Assembly (NCBI GenBank): GCA_020025535.1 | Contig: JAHHRY010000001.1 | Location: 245,458-309,457 of the forward strand | Origin: Oscillospiraceae bacterium | GTDB taxonomy: Bacteria; Bacillota; Clostridia; Oscillospirales; Oscillospiraceae | Reading direction: 5' to 3' | Length of the DNA: 64,000 nt | Part shown: positions 17,133 to 25,506 of the stretch, piece by piece | Layout: every line of letters begins with the position of its first letter | Numbering within the stretch: the stretch's first letter is position 1 | Made by a program: the position numbers and the translations under genes | Notes under the pieces: generated by a model | Seen by the model: only the letters and a program-made list of their open reading frames with translations | What the model was told of the DNA's origin: nothing | Database searches by the model: none

Positions 17133-18881
17133 TCAAATATGGTAAGCCTTGACCAGTTTTTCGTGAATATCCTGAATGAGCTCCGGCTTTTCAATCTTGG
17201 GGGCTCTGGGATCCAGCAGCCAGGTCTTTGCAAAGTGGGTTTCCGTAACCTGGAACATGGGAGGTTCCTTCAGAGTATCGATTTTCAGGCAGTAGGGGTT
17301 ACGGGGTGCAAAGGCATCACCCTCAATGTTGTTATACAGGGACGGAGGCGTACCTGTAATGGAGTACAGCTTGGTATTGCGCTGTGCCAGCTGCGGCAGG
17401 GAGGACAGAAGCGCCCATGTATAGGGATGACGAGGATCGTAGAACACTTCCTCGGTGGTTCCCAGCTCCACCACCTGACCGGCATACACCACGGCAACCC
17501 GGTCGGCAATGTTGGCGACAACGCCCAGGTCATGGGTAATGAATATAATGGTAAACTTAAATTCCTTCTGCAGATCCTTGAGCAGCTGCAGGATCTGTGC
17601 CTGAATGGTCACGTCCAGTGCCGTGGTAGGCTCGTCACAGATCAGGATCTTCGGCTGGCAGGACAGGGCAATGGCCACTACAATTCTCTGCCGCATACCG
17701 CCGGAATACTGGAAGGGGTAGTCATCAAAACGGTTCTCCGCATTGGGAATACCAACCTTGCGCATCAGCTCCAGAGCACGGGCTCTGGCTTCCGACTCGG
17801 AACAGTTCTGATGCTTCAGAATAACGGAAGTAATCTGCTTGCCGATGGTGATAATGGGGTTCAGGGAAGTCATGGGATCCTGGAAAACCGTGGCAATCTT
17901 GCTGCCGCGGATCTGGCCCCAGTCTTTGGCGTACTGGATCTTTGCCAGGTTCAGCACGCAGGTACCGTGCAGTACCTTATCCGTTTCATCCAGATACTTG
18001 ACACGGAAGACGACTTCGTCAAACACACCGTTTCTGATGGTTTCATCGTTGAGATCCACGCCCAGCATCATGGCCTGTTTCAGTGCATTCAGCAGCTTTG
18101 TGATCAGCTGCAGCCGCTTTTTCAGGCCGTAGCGTCCGACAGAAAGATAGACTTCCTTAGCAAGGATCAAATTTCTGTCCTTGGTTTCCTGGGTGATTTC
18201 TCCGGCAATGGCTGCTTGATATTCTTCCTTCAGCTTTGCCATCCGGCTGTCGTACTCCGCCTGATAGGCGGTGTCGTTCTTCATTGCCTGTTTGCGGGTG
18301 GCAATGGTTTCTGCCATCTGCTTTTTCAGTGCCTTGATCTCACAATCCAGCTGGGAGATTTCTGCACCCAGTGCCTTATAGCGGGCTCTTTCCTTGGAAG
18401 CATCTACGGCCTGTTTCTGGTTGAACAGCTCCGTACGCTTATAATTCAGTCGCTTGAGCTGAGCGTTGAAGTTTTCTTCTTCCTCTTCGCTCATGCTGCA
18501 GCGGGCTTTCTTTTCTTTCTCCAGCTCCAGCTTCTTGCGGTAGATATCCGCACCCAGCTCCAGCTTGGAGTATTCGTTCATCCGGCGATAACCCTTCTGA
18601 ATCAGTCTTCTGGCATAACCGGTCAGCCGTACATGGGTATCCGACAGTTCCTCGTCGTTGAAGATAATCGAGCCCTGACTGATATAACCGTTGGACTCCA
18701 GCATACCGGCGAAGGTTTTTGTAAAAACCGACTTGCCGGAACCGGACTCGCCTACGATTGCCACAGACTCATTCTCGTAGAAGTCCATGGTAATGCCGCG
18801 AATGGCGGTCAGCTTTCTGCTGCGGACACGGAATTTGACCCGCAGATCTTTTACTGACAGCAATACTTTCTTTTCTTCCAT
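17133..18881 (-). CDS. oppD: Oligopeptide ABC transporter ATP-binding protein OppD with large insertion
   Basis: A 582-residue ATPase, far longer than the usual 330 or so. Walker A (GESGSGKS) is at residues 44-51, but the Q-loop glutamine (TVFQDPMTSLNPI) is near 334, a gap of about 280 instead of about 50. The insert, roughly residues 75-325, is very rich in Lys, Glu, Gln and Arg (SEEEEENFNAQLKRLNYKR) and looks like a coiled-coil hairpin placed in the arm of the nucleotide-binding domain. After it come YSGGMRQRIVVAIAL, ILICDEPTTALD, FITHDLG and the OppD C-terminal region with a cysteine (NPYCLKID). All ATPase motifs are intact. GGGAGG precedes ATG 18881. Confidence 0.92.
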   Translation of the reverse strand: MEEKKVLLSVKDLRVKFRVRSRKLTAIRGITMDFYENESVAIVGESGSGKSVFTKTFAGMLESNGYISQGSIIFNDEELSDTHVRLTGYARRLIQKGYRRMNEYSKLELGADIYRKKLELEKEKKARCSMSEEEEENFNAQLKRLNYKRTELFNQKQAVDASKERARYKALGAEISQLDCEIKALKKQMAETIATRKQAMKNDTAYQAEYDSRMAKLKEEYQAAIAGEITQETKDRNLILAKEVYLSVGRYGLKKRLQLITKLLNALKQAMMLGVDLNDETIRNGVFDEVVFRVKYLDETDKVLHGTCVLNLAKIQYAKDWGQIRGSKIATVFQDPMTSLNPIITIGKQITSVILKHQNCSESEARARALELMRKVGIPNAENRFDDYPFQYSGGMRQRIVVAIALSCQPKILICDEPTTALDVTIQAQILQLLKDLQKEFKFTIIFITHDLGVVANIADRVAVVYAGQVVELGTTEEVFYDPRHPYTWALLSSLPQLAQRNTKLYSITGTPPSLYNNIEGDAFAPRNPYCLKIDTLKEPPMFQVTETHFAKTWLLDPRAPKIEKPELIQDIHEKLVKAYHI

Positions 18882-18893
18882 TCCATTACCTCC

Positions 18894-19883
18894 CTACATA
18901 TGAGTTCTGGGATCAGAGGCGTCGCCAAGGTTCTGACCAACCACATACAGAACCACTGTGATGATGGAAGCAACCGCTACGGGGCTCCAGAATTCAAAGC
19001 CCCAGCCGGGAGTGACCATTGCACCCTGAGCAGACTCGATCAGTTTGCCGAGGGACATATCACTCAGACCCATGCCGATATAGGAAAGGAACACCTCGTA
19101 AGAAATATAGGAGGGAATTTCCGTTGCGGCAATGGTCACGATAACGGATGTCATGAAGGGCAGAATGTTCTTGGTTGCGATTCGCAGGATGGGAGTGCCC
19201 AGGCAGCGGGATGCCAGATTGTACTCACGGTCACGAATGATGATGACCTGTGTACGGATAAAGTAGGCAATACCCAGCCAGCCGGTAACCGTCAGTGCAA
19301 AGACCATGGACCAGAAGCTGGCGCTCATAATCAGCACGACCACGGAGATCAGCAGAATATACGGCACATTGGCAACGATATTGTAGACTTCCGTCATGAA
19401 CATATCAATCTTTTTCGAGAAGCCCCAGACTGCACCCACCAGAATACCGATGGTCATATTAATCAGCGCACAGATCAGAGCCAGAGACACCGAGATGCTG
19501 GCACCATACCAGACGGCATCAAAGGTGGATTCACCGGATGCGCCGGAGCCCAGGATCCAGTGGAGGTTGGTGCCGAATTTTTCCATAGCGGCAGCCGGGC
19601 CCAAATGCTTTGTATCGGAATTCAGCAGGTTGATATAAGGGTCAACCTCCGAATCATAACCGATGGCAATGGGATAAACATAGGTAAATACGAGGATTGC
19701 AGCAAGCAGGATCAAAATAACTGCATTGATCTTCTTGCGGAAGAAAACACGGAACACGGAATGCCAATAGGAATATCTGGGAGCTGTGATCTTTTCCGAC
19801 TCCAATTCGTCCCATTTGACAGGGGCAAACAGCTCTTCCTGGGACATATTAAGATCGTCCAAATTGATGTAATTGTCTGCCAT
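18894..19883 (-). CDS. oppC: Oligopeptide ABC transporter permease OppC
   Basis: A 329-residue inner-membrane permease with six predicted membrane segments, the first at about 53-73 (NAVILILLAAILVFTYVYPI). The binding-protein-dependent transport motif is present in LGTPILRIATKNILPFM, with the EAA-type loop contacting the ATPases, and the ending ASDPRTHM is typical of OppC. Residues 1-50 form the usual charged N-terminal tail. It pairs with OppB to form the channel. GAGAGGTAG precedes ATG 19883, 6 bases after the oppB stop. Confidence 0.93.
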   Translation of the reverse strand: MADNYINLDDLNMSQEELFAPVKWDELESEKITAPRYSYWHSVFRVFFRKKINAVILILLAAILVFTYVYPIAIGYDSEVDPYINLLNSDTKHLGPAAAMEKFGTNLHWILGSGASGESTFDAVWYGASISVSLALICALINMTIGILVGAVWGFSKKIDMFMTEVYNIVANVPYILLISVVVLIMSASFWSMVFALTVTGWLGIAYFIRTQVIIIRDREYNLASRCLGTPILRIATKNILPFMTSVIVTIAATEIPSYISYEVFLSYIGMGLSDMSLGKLIESAQGAMVTPGWGFEFWSPVAVASIITVVLYVVGQNLGDASDPRTHM

Positions 19884-19889
19884 ATCCGT

Positions 19890-21461
19890 CTACCTCTCTT
19901 TCGTTACAAACGAGATTCTCGGATCCATCATAGACATGAGAACGTCGCCAAGAATAACTGAAACTACAGACAGCAGGGCATAGAACAGTGTCACACCCAC
20001 GATAGCGCCATTGTCATAGGAATTGATGGAAGTCGTCAGCAGGTTACCTGCACCGGGAACCACATACACACGCTCGGTGATGATGGCGCCGGTCATGGCA
20101 CCCAGCATACTTGCCGGAATACCGTGGACAATGGGAATAATGGCGTTTTTCAGAATGTGCTTGGAGAAGATTTCTCCTTCGGACAAGCCGCCGGATCGTG
20201 CAAACTTAACATAGTCTGCATTCATCTGGTCGATCATATACCGGCGCAGCCACTTCATCAGATTGGCGATGGCGGGCAAAGCCAGAGAAACAATCGGAAG
20301 CACGTACATCAGCCATATGGGGTTTTCCATATCGAAGGTTGTGGGGAGTCCCGCCTTGCCGCCAAGGGACTTGAACAGGAAAATATATGCCAGAGAAGGA
20401 ACGGCGATAATAAACACGATATACACAGTACCCAGTTTATCCACCAGCTTATCCTTCTTCAGTGCCATTGTGATACCCAGAGGAATCGCAATCAGGTAGG
20501 ACATCAGCACCGAGATAATACCGATTGTAAAGGAGTATCCCGTTTTGCTGAGGCCGTTTTTGTGGGTGCCGACGTTGGTATAGTCATCCACGAAGCTTCT
20601 CTTGATGATGGCATTGCCGTTTTCCAGAGAGCCGGCCACATAGGTTGCAGTGTGAAGATCGTCCGCGCTTTCCGCAACCAGTCCGGTGGGATATGTCACG
20701 GAAGAATAGACGTAGGAGCCCTGGGAGTCGCCCAGAATGTTCACCACATCCACGCCCTGACGGCCGGTGTAAGACGTACCCAGATGGAAGTTGATCAGGT
20801 TCTGATGGATATACGGGAAATTCCCATCAAAATACAGCAGGTACTTATGCTCTGTACCGTTGCCCATGATCGCCGGCGAGAATTTCTTTCCGCCGTAAAC
20901 AGGATCAAAGAAAGTGAACTGAATGCCTCGGTTTTCAATATCCTCCTTAACATAGTGGATATTGTCAATGGTAATCAGGTTGGACAGATAGGCACCCAGC
21001 CGGTTGACCAGCGGTATATTTCTGTAGGCATACAGTCGGGGTTTGCCGCCGTCCTTGTACCTGTTGCCCATTTTCTCGGCATTCAGACGGACGACTTCGT
21101 AGCCTTTATTTTTGTAGGCTTCCGTAAACTTTTCGATGTATTCCTGAGCCATATCGCTGTCTCTCTCAGGCGTGTCGGCAATCCGAACGACTTTTTTATA
21201 AGTCGCCTCGTCAATTTCCCCGTTCTTCAGCAATTCAGTTAGATAATCGGCATAAGGAACATAGTCCACATAGCCGTACTTTTCCCACTGCTGCATCTGG
21301 TATATGTTTTTAGTATTGCTTTTCTGCTTATTGTAGTTTGGATCGTTGGCAAAAATCAGGGTTCTGTCCAGGCAGCTATAAATCAGTACCATTACAACGC
21401 CTACCACAATACCAACAGAGATCAAACCGCGCAGGATTCGCTTTAATAAATATTTTGTCAT
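19890..21461 (-). CDS. oppB: Oligopeptide ABC transporter permease OppB with large outer domain
   Basis: A 523-residue permease. The first membrane segment is at residues 11-30. An outward-facing domain of about 280 residues then separates it from segments 2-6 (starting GYSFTIGIISVLMSYLIAIP). The EAA loop is in GGLSEGEIFSKHILKNAIIP, and the ending MDPRISF is typical of OppB. Classical OppB has about 306 residues and a short first loop. Longer outer domains of this kind occur in other Firmicutes, where they may help dock the binding protein. The gene begins 254 bases after oppA, behind a hairpin that may lower expression relative to the binding protein. Confidence 0.9.
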   Translation of the reverse strand: MTKYLLKRILRGLISVGIVVGVVMVLIYSCLDRTLIFANDPNYNKQKSNTKNIYQMQQWEKYGYVDYVPYADYLTELLKNGEIDEATYKKVVRIADTPERDSDMAQEYIEKFTEAYKNKGYEVVRLNAEKMGNRYKDGGKPRLYAYRNIPLVNRLGAYLSNLITIDNIHYVKEDIENRGIQFTFFDPVYGGKKFSPAIMGNGTEHKYLLYFDGNFPYIHQNLINFHLGTSYTGRQGVDVVNILGDSQGSYVYSSVTYPTGLVAESADDLHTATYVAGSLENGNAIIKRSFVDDYTNVGTHKNGLSKTGYSFTIGIISVLMSYLIAIPLGITMALKKDKLVDKLGTVYIVFIIAVPSLAYIFLFKSLGGKAGLPTTFDMENPIWLMYVLPIVSLALPAIANLMKWLRRYMIDQMNADYVKFARSGGLSEGEIFSKHILKNAIIPIVHGIPASMLGAMTGAIITERVYVVPGAGNLLTTSINSYDNGAIVGVTLFYALLSVVSVILGDVLMSMMDPRISFVTKER

Positions 21462-21644
21462 AGCACATCTCTCTTCTCATATTTGATAGGTGAGCACACG
21501 GCAAAGGCCTTTGTTTTCACAAACATTGCAGAGCGTGCCGCCAGCAGCGTCCAATGAAGCGTTTTGCTTGGCTCTTACCGTCTGCTAAGATGGAGCAGGC
21601 GTACCGCTTTTTCTATGCCGTACTTATTACTTTTTAGTTTTAAT

Positions 21645-21692
21645 AAATGGCAGGAGGAAGGACATTGCGTCCCCCCTCCTCCATTTCATTCA
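21645..21692 (-). terminator. Hairpin between oppA and oppB (partial terminator)
   Basis: On the minus strand ATGGAGGAGGGGGGAC pairs imperfectly with GTCCTTCCTCCTGCCAT, followed by TTTATTAAAAC. Such hairpins after a binding-protein gene usually allow limited read-through, so that the binding protein outnumbers the permease. Confidence 0.65.
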
Positions 21693-21715
21693 ATATCGGT
21701 TCCTGCGCTCAGTTC

Positions 21716-23917
21716 TTAGAAGATACCAATGCACTTTACCATGAAGCCCATGTAGTCAGGCAGGAAGGTATCCAGGAAGGTCTGAGGATCACCATAGTCG
21801 GGGCCCCAGCCGGAGGTGGTATAGAGGTCATAGTTGGCCTCGTTGCCATGCTCGGTCGTATAGCCGGCATTGTTCAGTTCCTTCTGGGTGTTGGCCACGG
21901 TCAGGGTAATAATAACCTTGCCGCCCAGCACCTTCTCAACGGACTGCTTCAGAGCATTTGCCATATTGGCATTGGCTTCGCTGCCGGGGAAGTGAGGCAG
22001 ATCAATATAAATGGGGTTCTCAGCACTGACTTCGATGCCAATGGCTGCCAGTTCTTCGATGGCCTTATTCAGCTCAGCAACAGCGTTATCAGGATTGTAC
22101 CAGCCGTCGTAACCGGTGGAAGCACCTGCGCCGTAGTCGGCCTTGGGATCCCAGACCATGATCTTGACGCCGTCTGCATCCATCTGAGCCTGCATGATCT
22201 CACCATAGAAGGTGCCGGCCTTGAAGGTAGTGGGGGTGCCGTTGATGTCAACGGTCACTTCCTCGGTCAGGGAAACGAAGGTACCGGGAGTGTAAGAGTT
22301 ACTCAGGGCAACATACTTCAGATCTTCGCCGACCTTCTGTGCGTTGTAAGCGCCGCGGTCGATGGCGAAGGAAACAGCACGACGGAAAGATGCGTTCCGC
22401 AGAGCTGCATTGGAGCGGAGAACATCCAGCTCGGTCTTGCTGGACTTAACAGCCTGATCAGCCTCGTTCTCCATAGCAATACGGTTGATGTTATAGAAGC
22501 CGGGGAAGGTAGTTGCGTCGCAGGCGGAGATATAACCAAACTTTTCAAACCAGTTGCTATCGCCGATCTTAACGCTCTTTGCATATTCAACAGCAGCCTG
22601 GGTCAGGCCACAGCCGTCCAGAGTACCGGAAATGGTATCCTTAATTGCCTTTGTAGGCTCTTTGCCGTCGTTGAACAGCCATGTGATGCTCTTCAGGTTG
22701 ATGTTCTCTGCATTCCAGTAAGAGGTGTTAGCCTTGAAAACGATGGTGTTTTCAGGAGTTGCGTTGGTAACCAGGTAAGGACCACAGTAAGCAATGTTTT
22801 CAGGAGCCTTACCATAGGTGTAGCTCTCCAGAGAGTTGTCGTAATCAGCACCAAAAGCGCCGCCCTGAGAGATGTAGAACTCACGGCTCATGGGAGCAAA
22901 GATGCCGTAGCCCAGCATAGTTACAAAGTAGCTTGTAGGCTCAGCCAGCGTGTAGACCAAAGTATTGTCGTCCGGTGCCTCAACACCGACTTCGCTGAAG
23001 CTTACTTCGCCTTCCATGTATTCTTCAGCGTTGACAATCACGCCCTTAACCAGGAATTCCAGGCCGGCCCTGGCGTCCAGCATATGCTGGAAACCGGCGA
23101 CAAAGTCGTCAGCCTTAACCTTAGCTACTTCACGGCCCTGAGAGTCGACCCACTTAATACCGGATTTAATCTTGAAGGTATAAGTGCAGCCATCCTCGGA
23201 AATGGTGTAGCTTTCAGCCAGAGCGGGTCTCAGAACGCCCTCGTTGTCATATTCATACAGACCGTCGTAAGTATTGAGAATTGCTTCGGAGTCAACGGCA
23301 CGGGAAGTAGCCAGAACGTCCCAAATCTGAGGGTCACTAGCATAGCCCATGCTGTAGGAATCCTTCAGCACATAGCCATGATCCTTGAGGTACTGCTTAG
23401 CCCAGGCTTCGTATTTGCCTGTGCTCTTCAGTTCAGCCCACTTTGCCTTCATTTCGGCTCTGTGCTCGCCCAGGATAGGCTCTGTGCAGATCAGTGCCTG
23501 ATGGAATCTTTTGGAGTCATTGCCCCACATGGCGTAGCCAACCGTGTTGGGAGCCATACGGGAAATAGCGAAGTTACCGCCATGGGAGAACAAAGGAAGC
23601 ATAACGCCGGTTTCCATCAGCTTTGCCTCAGCGATAGCCATCAAAGCGTAACGTTCGGACACGGACTTTGCTTCCTTGGCTGCCTGATAGGCTTCATAGA
23701 AGTCGCCAAGTACGTCCTTGTACAGGGCTGCGGACAGTTCATCGTATTTGCCTGCATACTTAGCATAGGGATCTTGATATTCCATGCCGGGTTTGTTGGG
23801 GTCTACGGAGCTGCCGGAATCGGAAGGTTTGCTGGGATCCTTAGGGCCACAGGCTGCCATTGCCAGCATCATACATAATACCAGCACCCACGAGATACCT
23901 TTCATAAACTGCTTCAT
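21716..23917 (-). CDS. oppA: Oligopeptide-binding lipoprotein OppA, apparently circularly permuted
   Basis: A 733-residue exported lipoprotein. The signal peptide ends in the lipobox MAAC, with the lipidated cysteine at residue 23. Residues about 185-733 follow the normal peptide-binding order: YASDPQIWDVLATSRAVDSE, VLRPALAESYTISEDG, IKSGIKWVDSQG, up to TSGWGPDYGDPQTFLDTF near the end. There the protein stops, although canonical members continue for about 100 residues. That missing ending, with its AE.L....PL..... pattern, appears instead at residues 88-145 (ERYALMAIAEAKLMETG, VMLPLFSHGGNFAISR), before the normal start. The order of segments thus looks circularly permuted. It captures peptides outside the cell for OppBCDF. 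Confidence 0.85.
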   Translation of the reverse strand: MKQFMKGISWVLVLCMMLAMAACGPKDPSKPSDSGSSVDPNKPGMEYQDPYAKYAGKYDELSAALYKDVLGDFYEAYQAAKEAKSVSERYALMAIAEAKLMETGVMLPLFSHGGNFAISRMAPNTVGYAMWGNDSKRFHQALICTEPILGEHRAEMKAKWAELKSTGKYEAWAKQYLKDHGYVLKDSYSMGYASDPQIWDVLATSRAVDSEAILNTYDGLYEYDNEGVLRPALAESYTISEDGCTYTFKIKSGIKWVDSQGREVAKVKADDFVAGFQHMLDARAGLEFLVKGVIVNAEEYMEGEVSFSEVGVEAPDDNTLVYTLAEPTSYFVTMLGYGIFAPMSREFYISQGGAFGADYDNSLESYTYGKAPENIAYCGPYLVTNATPENTIVFKANTSYWNAENINLKSITWLFNDGKEPTKAIKDTISGTLDGCGLTQAAVEYAKSVKIGDSNWFEKFGYISACDATTFPGFYNINRIAMENEADQAVKSSKTELDVLRSNAALRNASFRRAVSFAIDRGAYNAQKVGEDLKYVALSNSYTPGTFVSLTEEVTVDINGTPTTFKAGTFYGEIMQAQMDADGVKIMVWDPKADYGAGASTGYDGWYNPDNAVAELNKAIEELAAIGIEVSAENPIYIDLPHFPGSEANANMANALKQSVEKVLGGKVIITLTVANTQKELNNAGYTTEHGNEANYDLYTTSGWGPDYGDPQTFLDTFLPDYMGFMVKCIGIF

Positions 23918-23943
23918 TATCTTTTCCTCCTTCTTACTTATTG

Positions 23944-23966
23944 TTTTCCAACAATTTGCTGGAAAA
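23944..23966. promoter_or_regulatory. Inverted repeat in the oppA leader
   Basis: TTTTCCA and TGGAAAA flank a nine-base centre, between the oppA promoter and its ribosome site. It is a possible operator or leader hairpin. It does not match the CodY box (AATTTTCWGAAAATT). Confidence 0.4.
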
Positions 23967-23980
23967 CTAATAGTGCCTTT

Positions 23981-24008
23981 ATTATAACAATGTTTAGTCC
24001 TATGTCAA
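23981..24008 (-). promoter_or_regulatory. Consensus promoter of the opp operon
   Basis: On the minus strand TTGACA (24008-24003) and TATAAT (23986-23981) are both perfect consensus hexamers, 16 bases apart. The predicted start is near 23974, about 57 bases before the oppA ATG. It should be a strong sigma-A promoter. Confidence 0.88.
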
Positions 24009-24696
24009 GTATTTTTGAAACTTTTTCAATTGCAAAATAATGCGTTTTAACAAAATAATAAGTTTAAAGGCCGGATTTAACATTTTGTTAAAAAATAGGG
24101 CGCTTTTGGTTAATATTTGTTGTGTTTTTCTGTGAAATACACAAGTCCTCTTTATGCGACATTTTTAGTTATTGTGCACAAATATATACCGAAATGTCGC
24201 CGGTAGCATCGGGGTTCGAGTCATTTCATTAAATTCCTAAATTTTTCCATCCAAAACGGCATTTCAAACGGTCCCGAATACCCGGAAGTCTCCCAGACCC
24301 GGACAGCATCTGTTCTCCGCAAACAGGCCGCCGTTTGCGGAGGTCTGTCTCTCCGTCCTTCACCGGCGCACAGGCAAAACAGGCAGGCCGTTCCGGCTTT
24401 TCTTTTTCGGCAGGAAGGCTATCCGTCCCCCAGTCAGCTGATAATCCATTATATTCCCGTCCGTATCATTTAGTGCATCCATCCGCAAAATCATTTTAGC
24501 GTCCGTCTGTCACCTCAGGGTGTACTTTTAAAAGGCACACCCCGGCAAGCAGCAGCACAGTATGGCAAGCACGGCAAAAATCACATCCCCTTCCCCGTGA
24601 AAATACACTTCCCCCGCTTCTTCCGTGCGCCGTCTTTGTCGGAATGCACGGCAAAGGTGCCCGTTCTTCTGTCCGCCCATCGGAGCACGAACGTGC
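24009..24696. other. Intergenic region between opp and the TetR gene
   Basis: No convincing gene is visible. The first 230 bases are AT-rich. The rest is GC-rich and holds a perfect 10-base palindrome, CTCCGCAAAC/GTTTGCGGAG (24315-24342), of unknown role. Short frames on the minus strand (24496-24778) have low-complexity, Arg/Gly/Cys-rich translations and no ribosome site, and I treat them as noise. Confidence 0.6.
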
Positions 24697-24735
24697 AAAA
24701 AGCCCCTGGCTGCCATGCACAGCCAGGGGCTTTTT
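24697..24735. terminator. Bidirectional terminator below the TetR gene
   Basis: AAAAAGCCCCTGGCTG pairs with CAGCCAGGGGCTTTTT around a short loop. A-runs and T-runs on both sides let it work in either direction. It ends the minus-strand TetR gene at 24768. Confidence 0.85.
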
Positions 24736-24767
24736 CTCTTCTGTTATTGGGCTGTATCTGCCATTTC

Positions 24768-25343
24768 CTACTCCGCAAGGAAGTGGATGCCGCCCATCAT
24801 GATGCTTTCAGCCACCCGGGCAATCTCTGCCGTGCTGGTGGTCATGCCGTCATTCAGCCATTTTTCCAGCAGGCCGATACAGCCGGCACTGACAAAGGCA
24901 TAATAGTATTCGATCTGCTTTGTCGTGGCCCCCTCAAAGTACTTGGAATATCCCTCCAGGCATCTTTCACGCCCCACGGACAGAAGCCTTGCGGCAAACT
25001 GCTTGTCCCCGTAAGGTCCCAGGGTGACGATGCAGATATCCACATTCTCCTTGATGCAGTCGAAAATGCCGGTGGTGATTTTCAGAGGCGTGAGATTTTC
25101 TTCTCTTTCTTCCAGAAGGGGCTGCAGCGCCTCCTGCAGATCACACATCATTTCTTCCTCGATCTTATCTAACAGGTCGTAAATATCCGCATAATGGGCG
25201 TAAAAAGTACCGCGATTGATTCCGGCCTCCTCACACAGCTCCTTTACGGAAATACTTTGAATGGGCTTCTGACTCAGCAGCGAGGTCAGTGCCTTACGGA
25301 TCAGCATCTGGGTCAGTCTGGTGCGCTGGTCATTCTTTTTCAT
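24768..25343 (-). CDS. TetR family transcriptional regulator
   Basis: A 191-residue regulator. The helix-turn-helix is at residues 28-60 (SISVKELCEEAGINRGTFYA, then HYADIYDLLDKIEEEM), and a C-terminal ligand domain of the DhaS/TetR type follows. The start at ATG 25343 is set by AAGGAG 10 bases upstream. The open frame reaches 25472 but would run through the promoter. It is divergent from the epimerase gene, and a palindrome in the shared promoter region is a likely operator for both. The ligand is unknown. Confidence 0.92.
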   Translation of the reverse strand: MKKNDQRTRLTQMLIRKALTSLLSQKPIQSISVKELCEEAGINRGTFYAHYADIYDLLDKIEEEMMCDLQEALQPLLEEREENLTPLKITTGIFDCIKENVDICIVTLGPYGDKQFAARLLSVGRERCLEGYSKYFEGATTKQIEYYYAFVSAGCIGLLEKWLNDGMTTSTAEIARVAESIMMGGIHFLAE

Positions 25344-25419
25344 GGGAACCGCTTCTCCTTTTCTGTACAGCAAACGCCAAATCTGTTGATTTTCATTCTG
25401 CAACTTCAAATATTGCCGA

Positions 25420-25448
25420 TTGCTTCTGAACTTCATGTGCATTATAAT
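25420..25448 (+). promoter_or_regulatory. Promoter of the epimerase gene
   Basis: TTGCTT (25420-25425) and TATAAT (25443-25448) are 17 bases apart. The -10 box overlaps the -10 of the opposing promoter. Confidence 0.75.
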
Positions 25449-25452
25449 ACAC
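25437..25452. promoter_or_regulatory. Palindromic operator candidate for the TetR regulator
   Basis: GTGCATTATAATACAC reads the same on both strands at 14 of 16 positions. It covers both overlapping -10 boxes, so one bound dimer could shut off both genes. Confidence 0.65.
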
Positions 25453-25469
25453 TTAGAAGAGAAAATCAA
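25441..25469 (-). promoter_or_regulatory. Promoter of the TetR gene
   Basis: On the minus strand TTGATT (25469-25464) and TATAAT (25446-25441) are 17 bases apart. It faces the epimerase promoter across a shared ATTATAAT core. Confidence 0.72.
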
Positions 25470-25506
25470 CACGGTGTTTATTTATTCTGGTCAGGAGGCG
25501 TTAAGT

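Noticed and set aside
23944..23966. CodY box in the oppA leader
   Set aside because: The arms TTTTCCA/TGGAAAA are separated by nine bases, and the sequence does not fit AATTTTCWGAAAATT.
24200..24225. GGTTCGAGTC resembling a tRNA T-loop
   Set aside because: The flanking bases form no T-stem, and there is no acceptor, D or anticodon arm nearby.
24496..24778. Short overlapping minus-strand frames of 62-74 codons
   Set aside because: No ribosome sites, low-complexity translation, and they run through the bidirectional terminator at 24697-24735.
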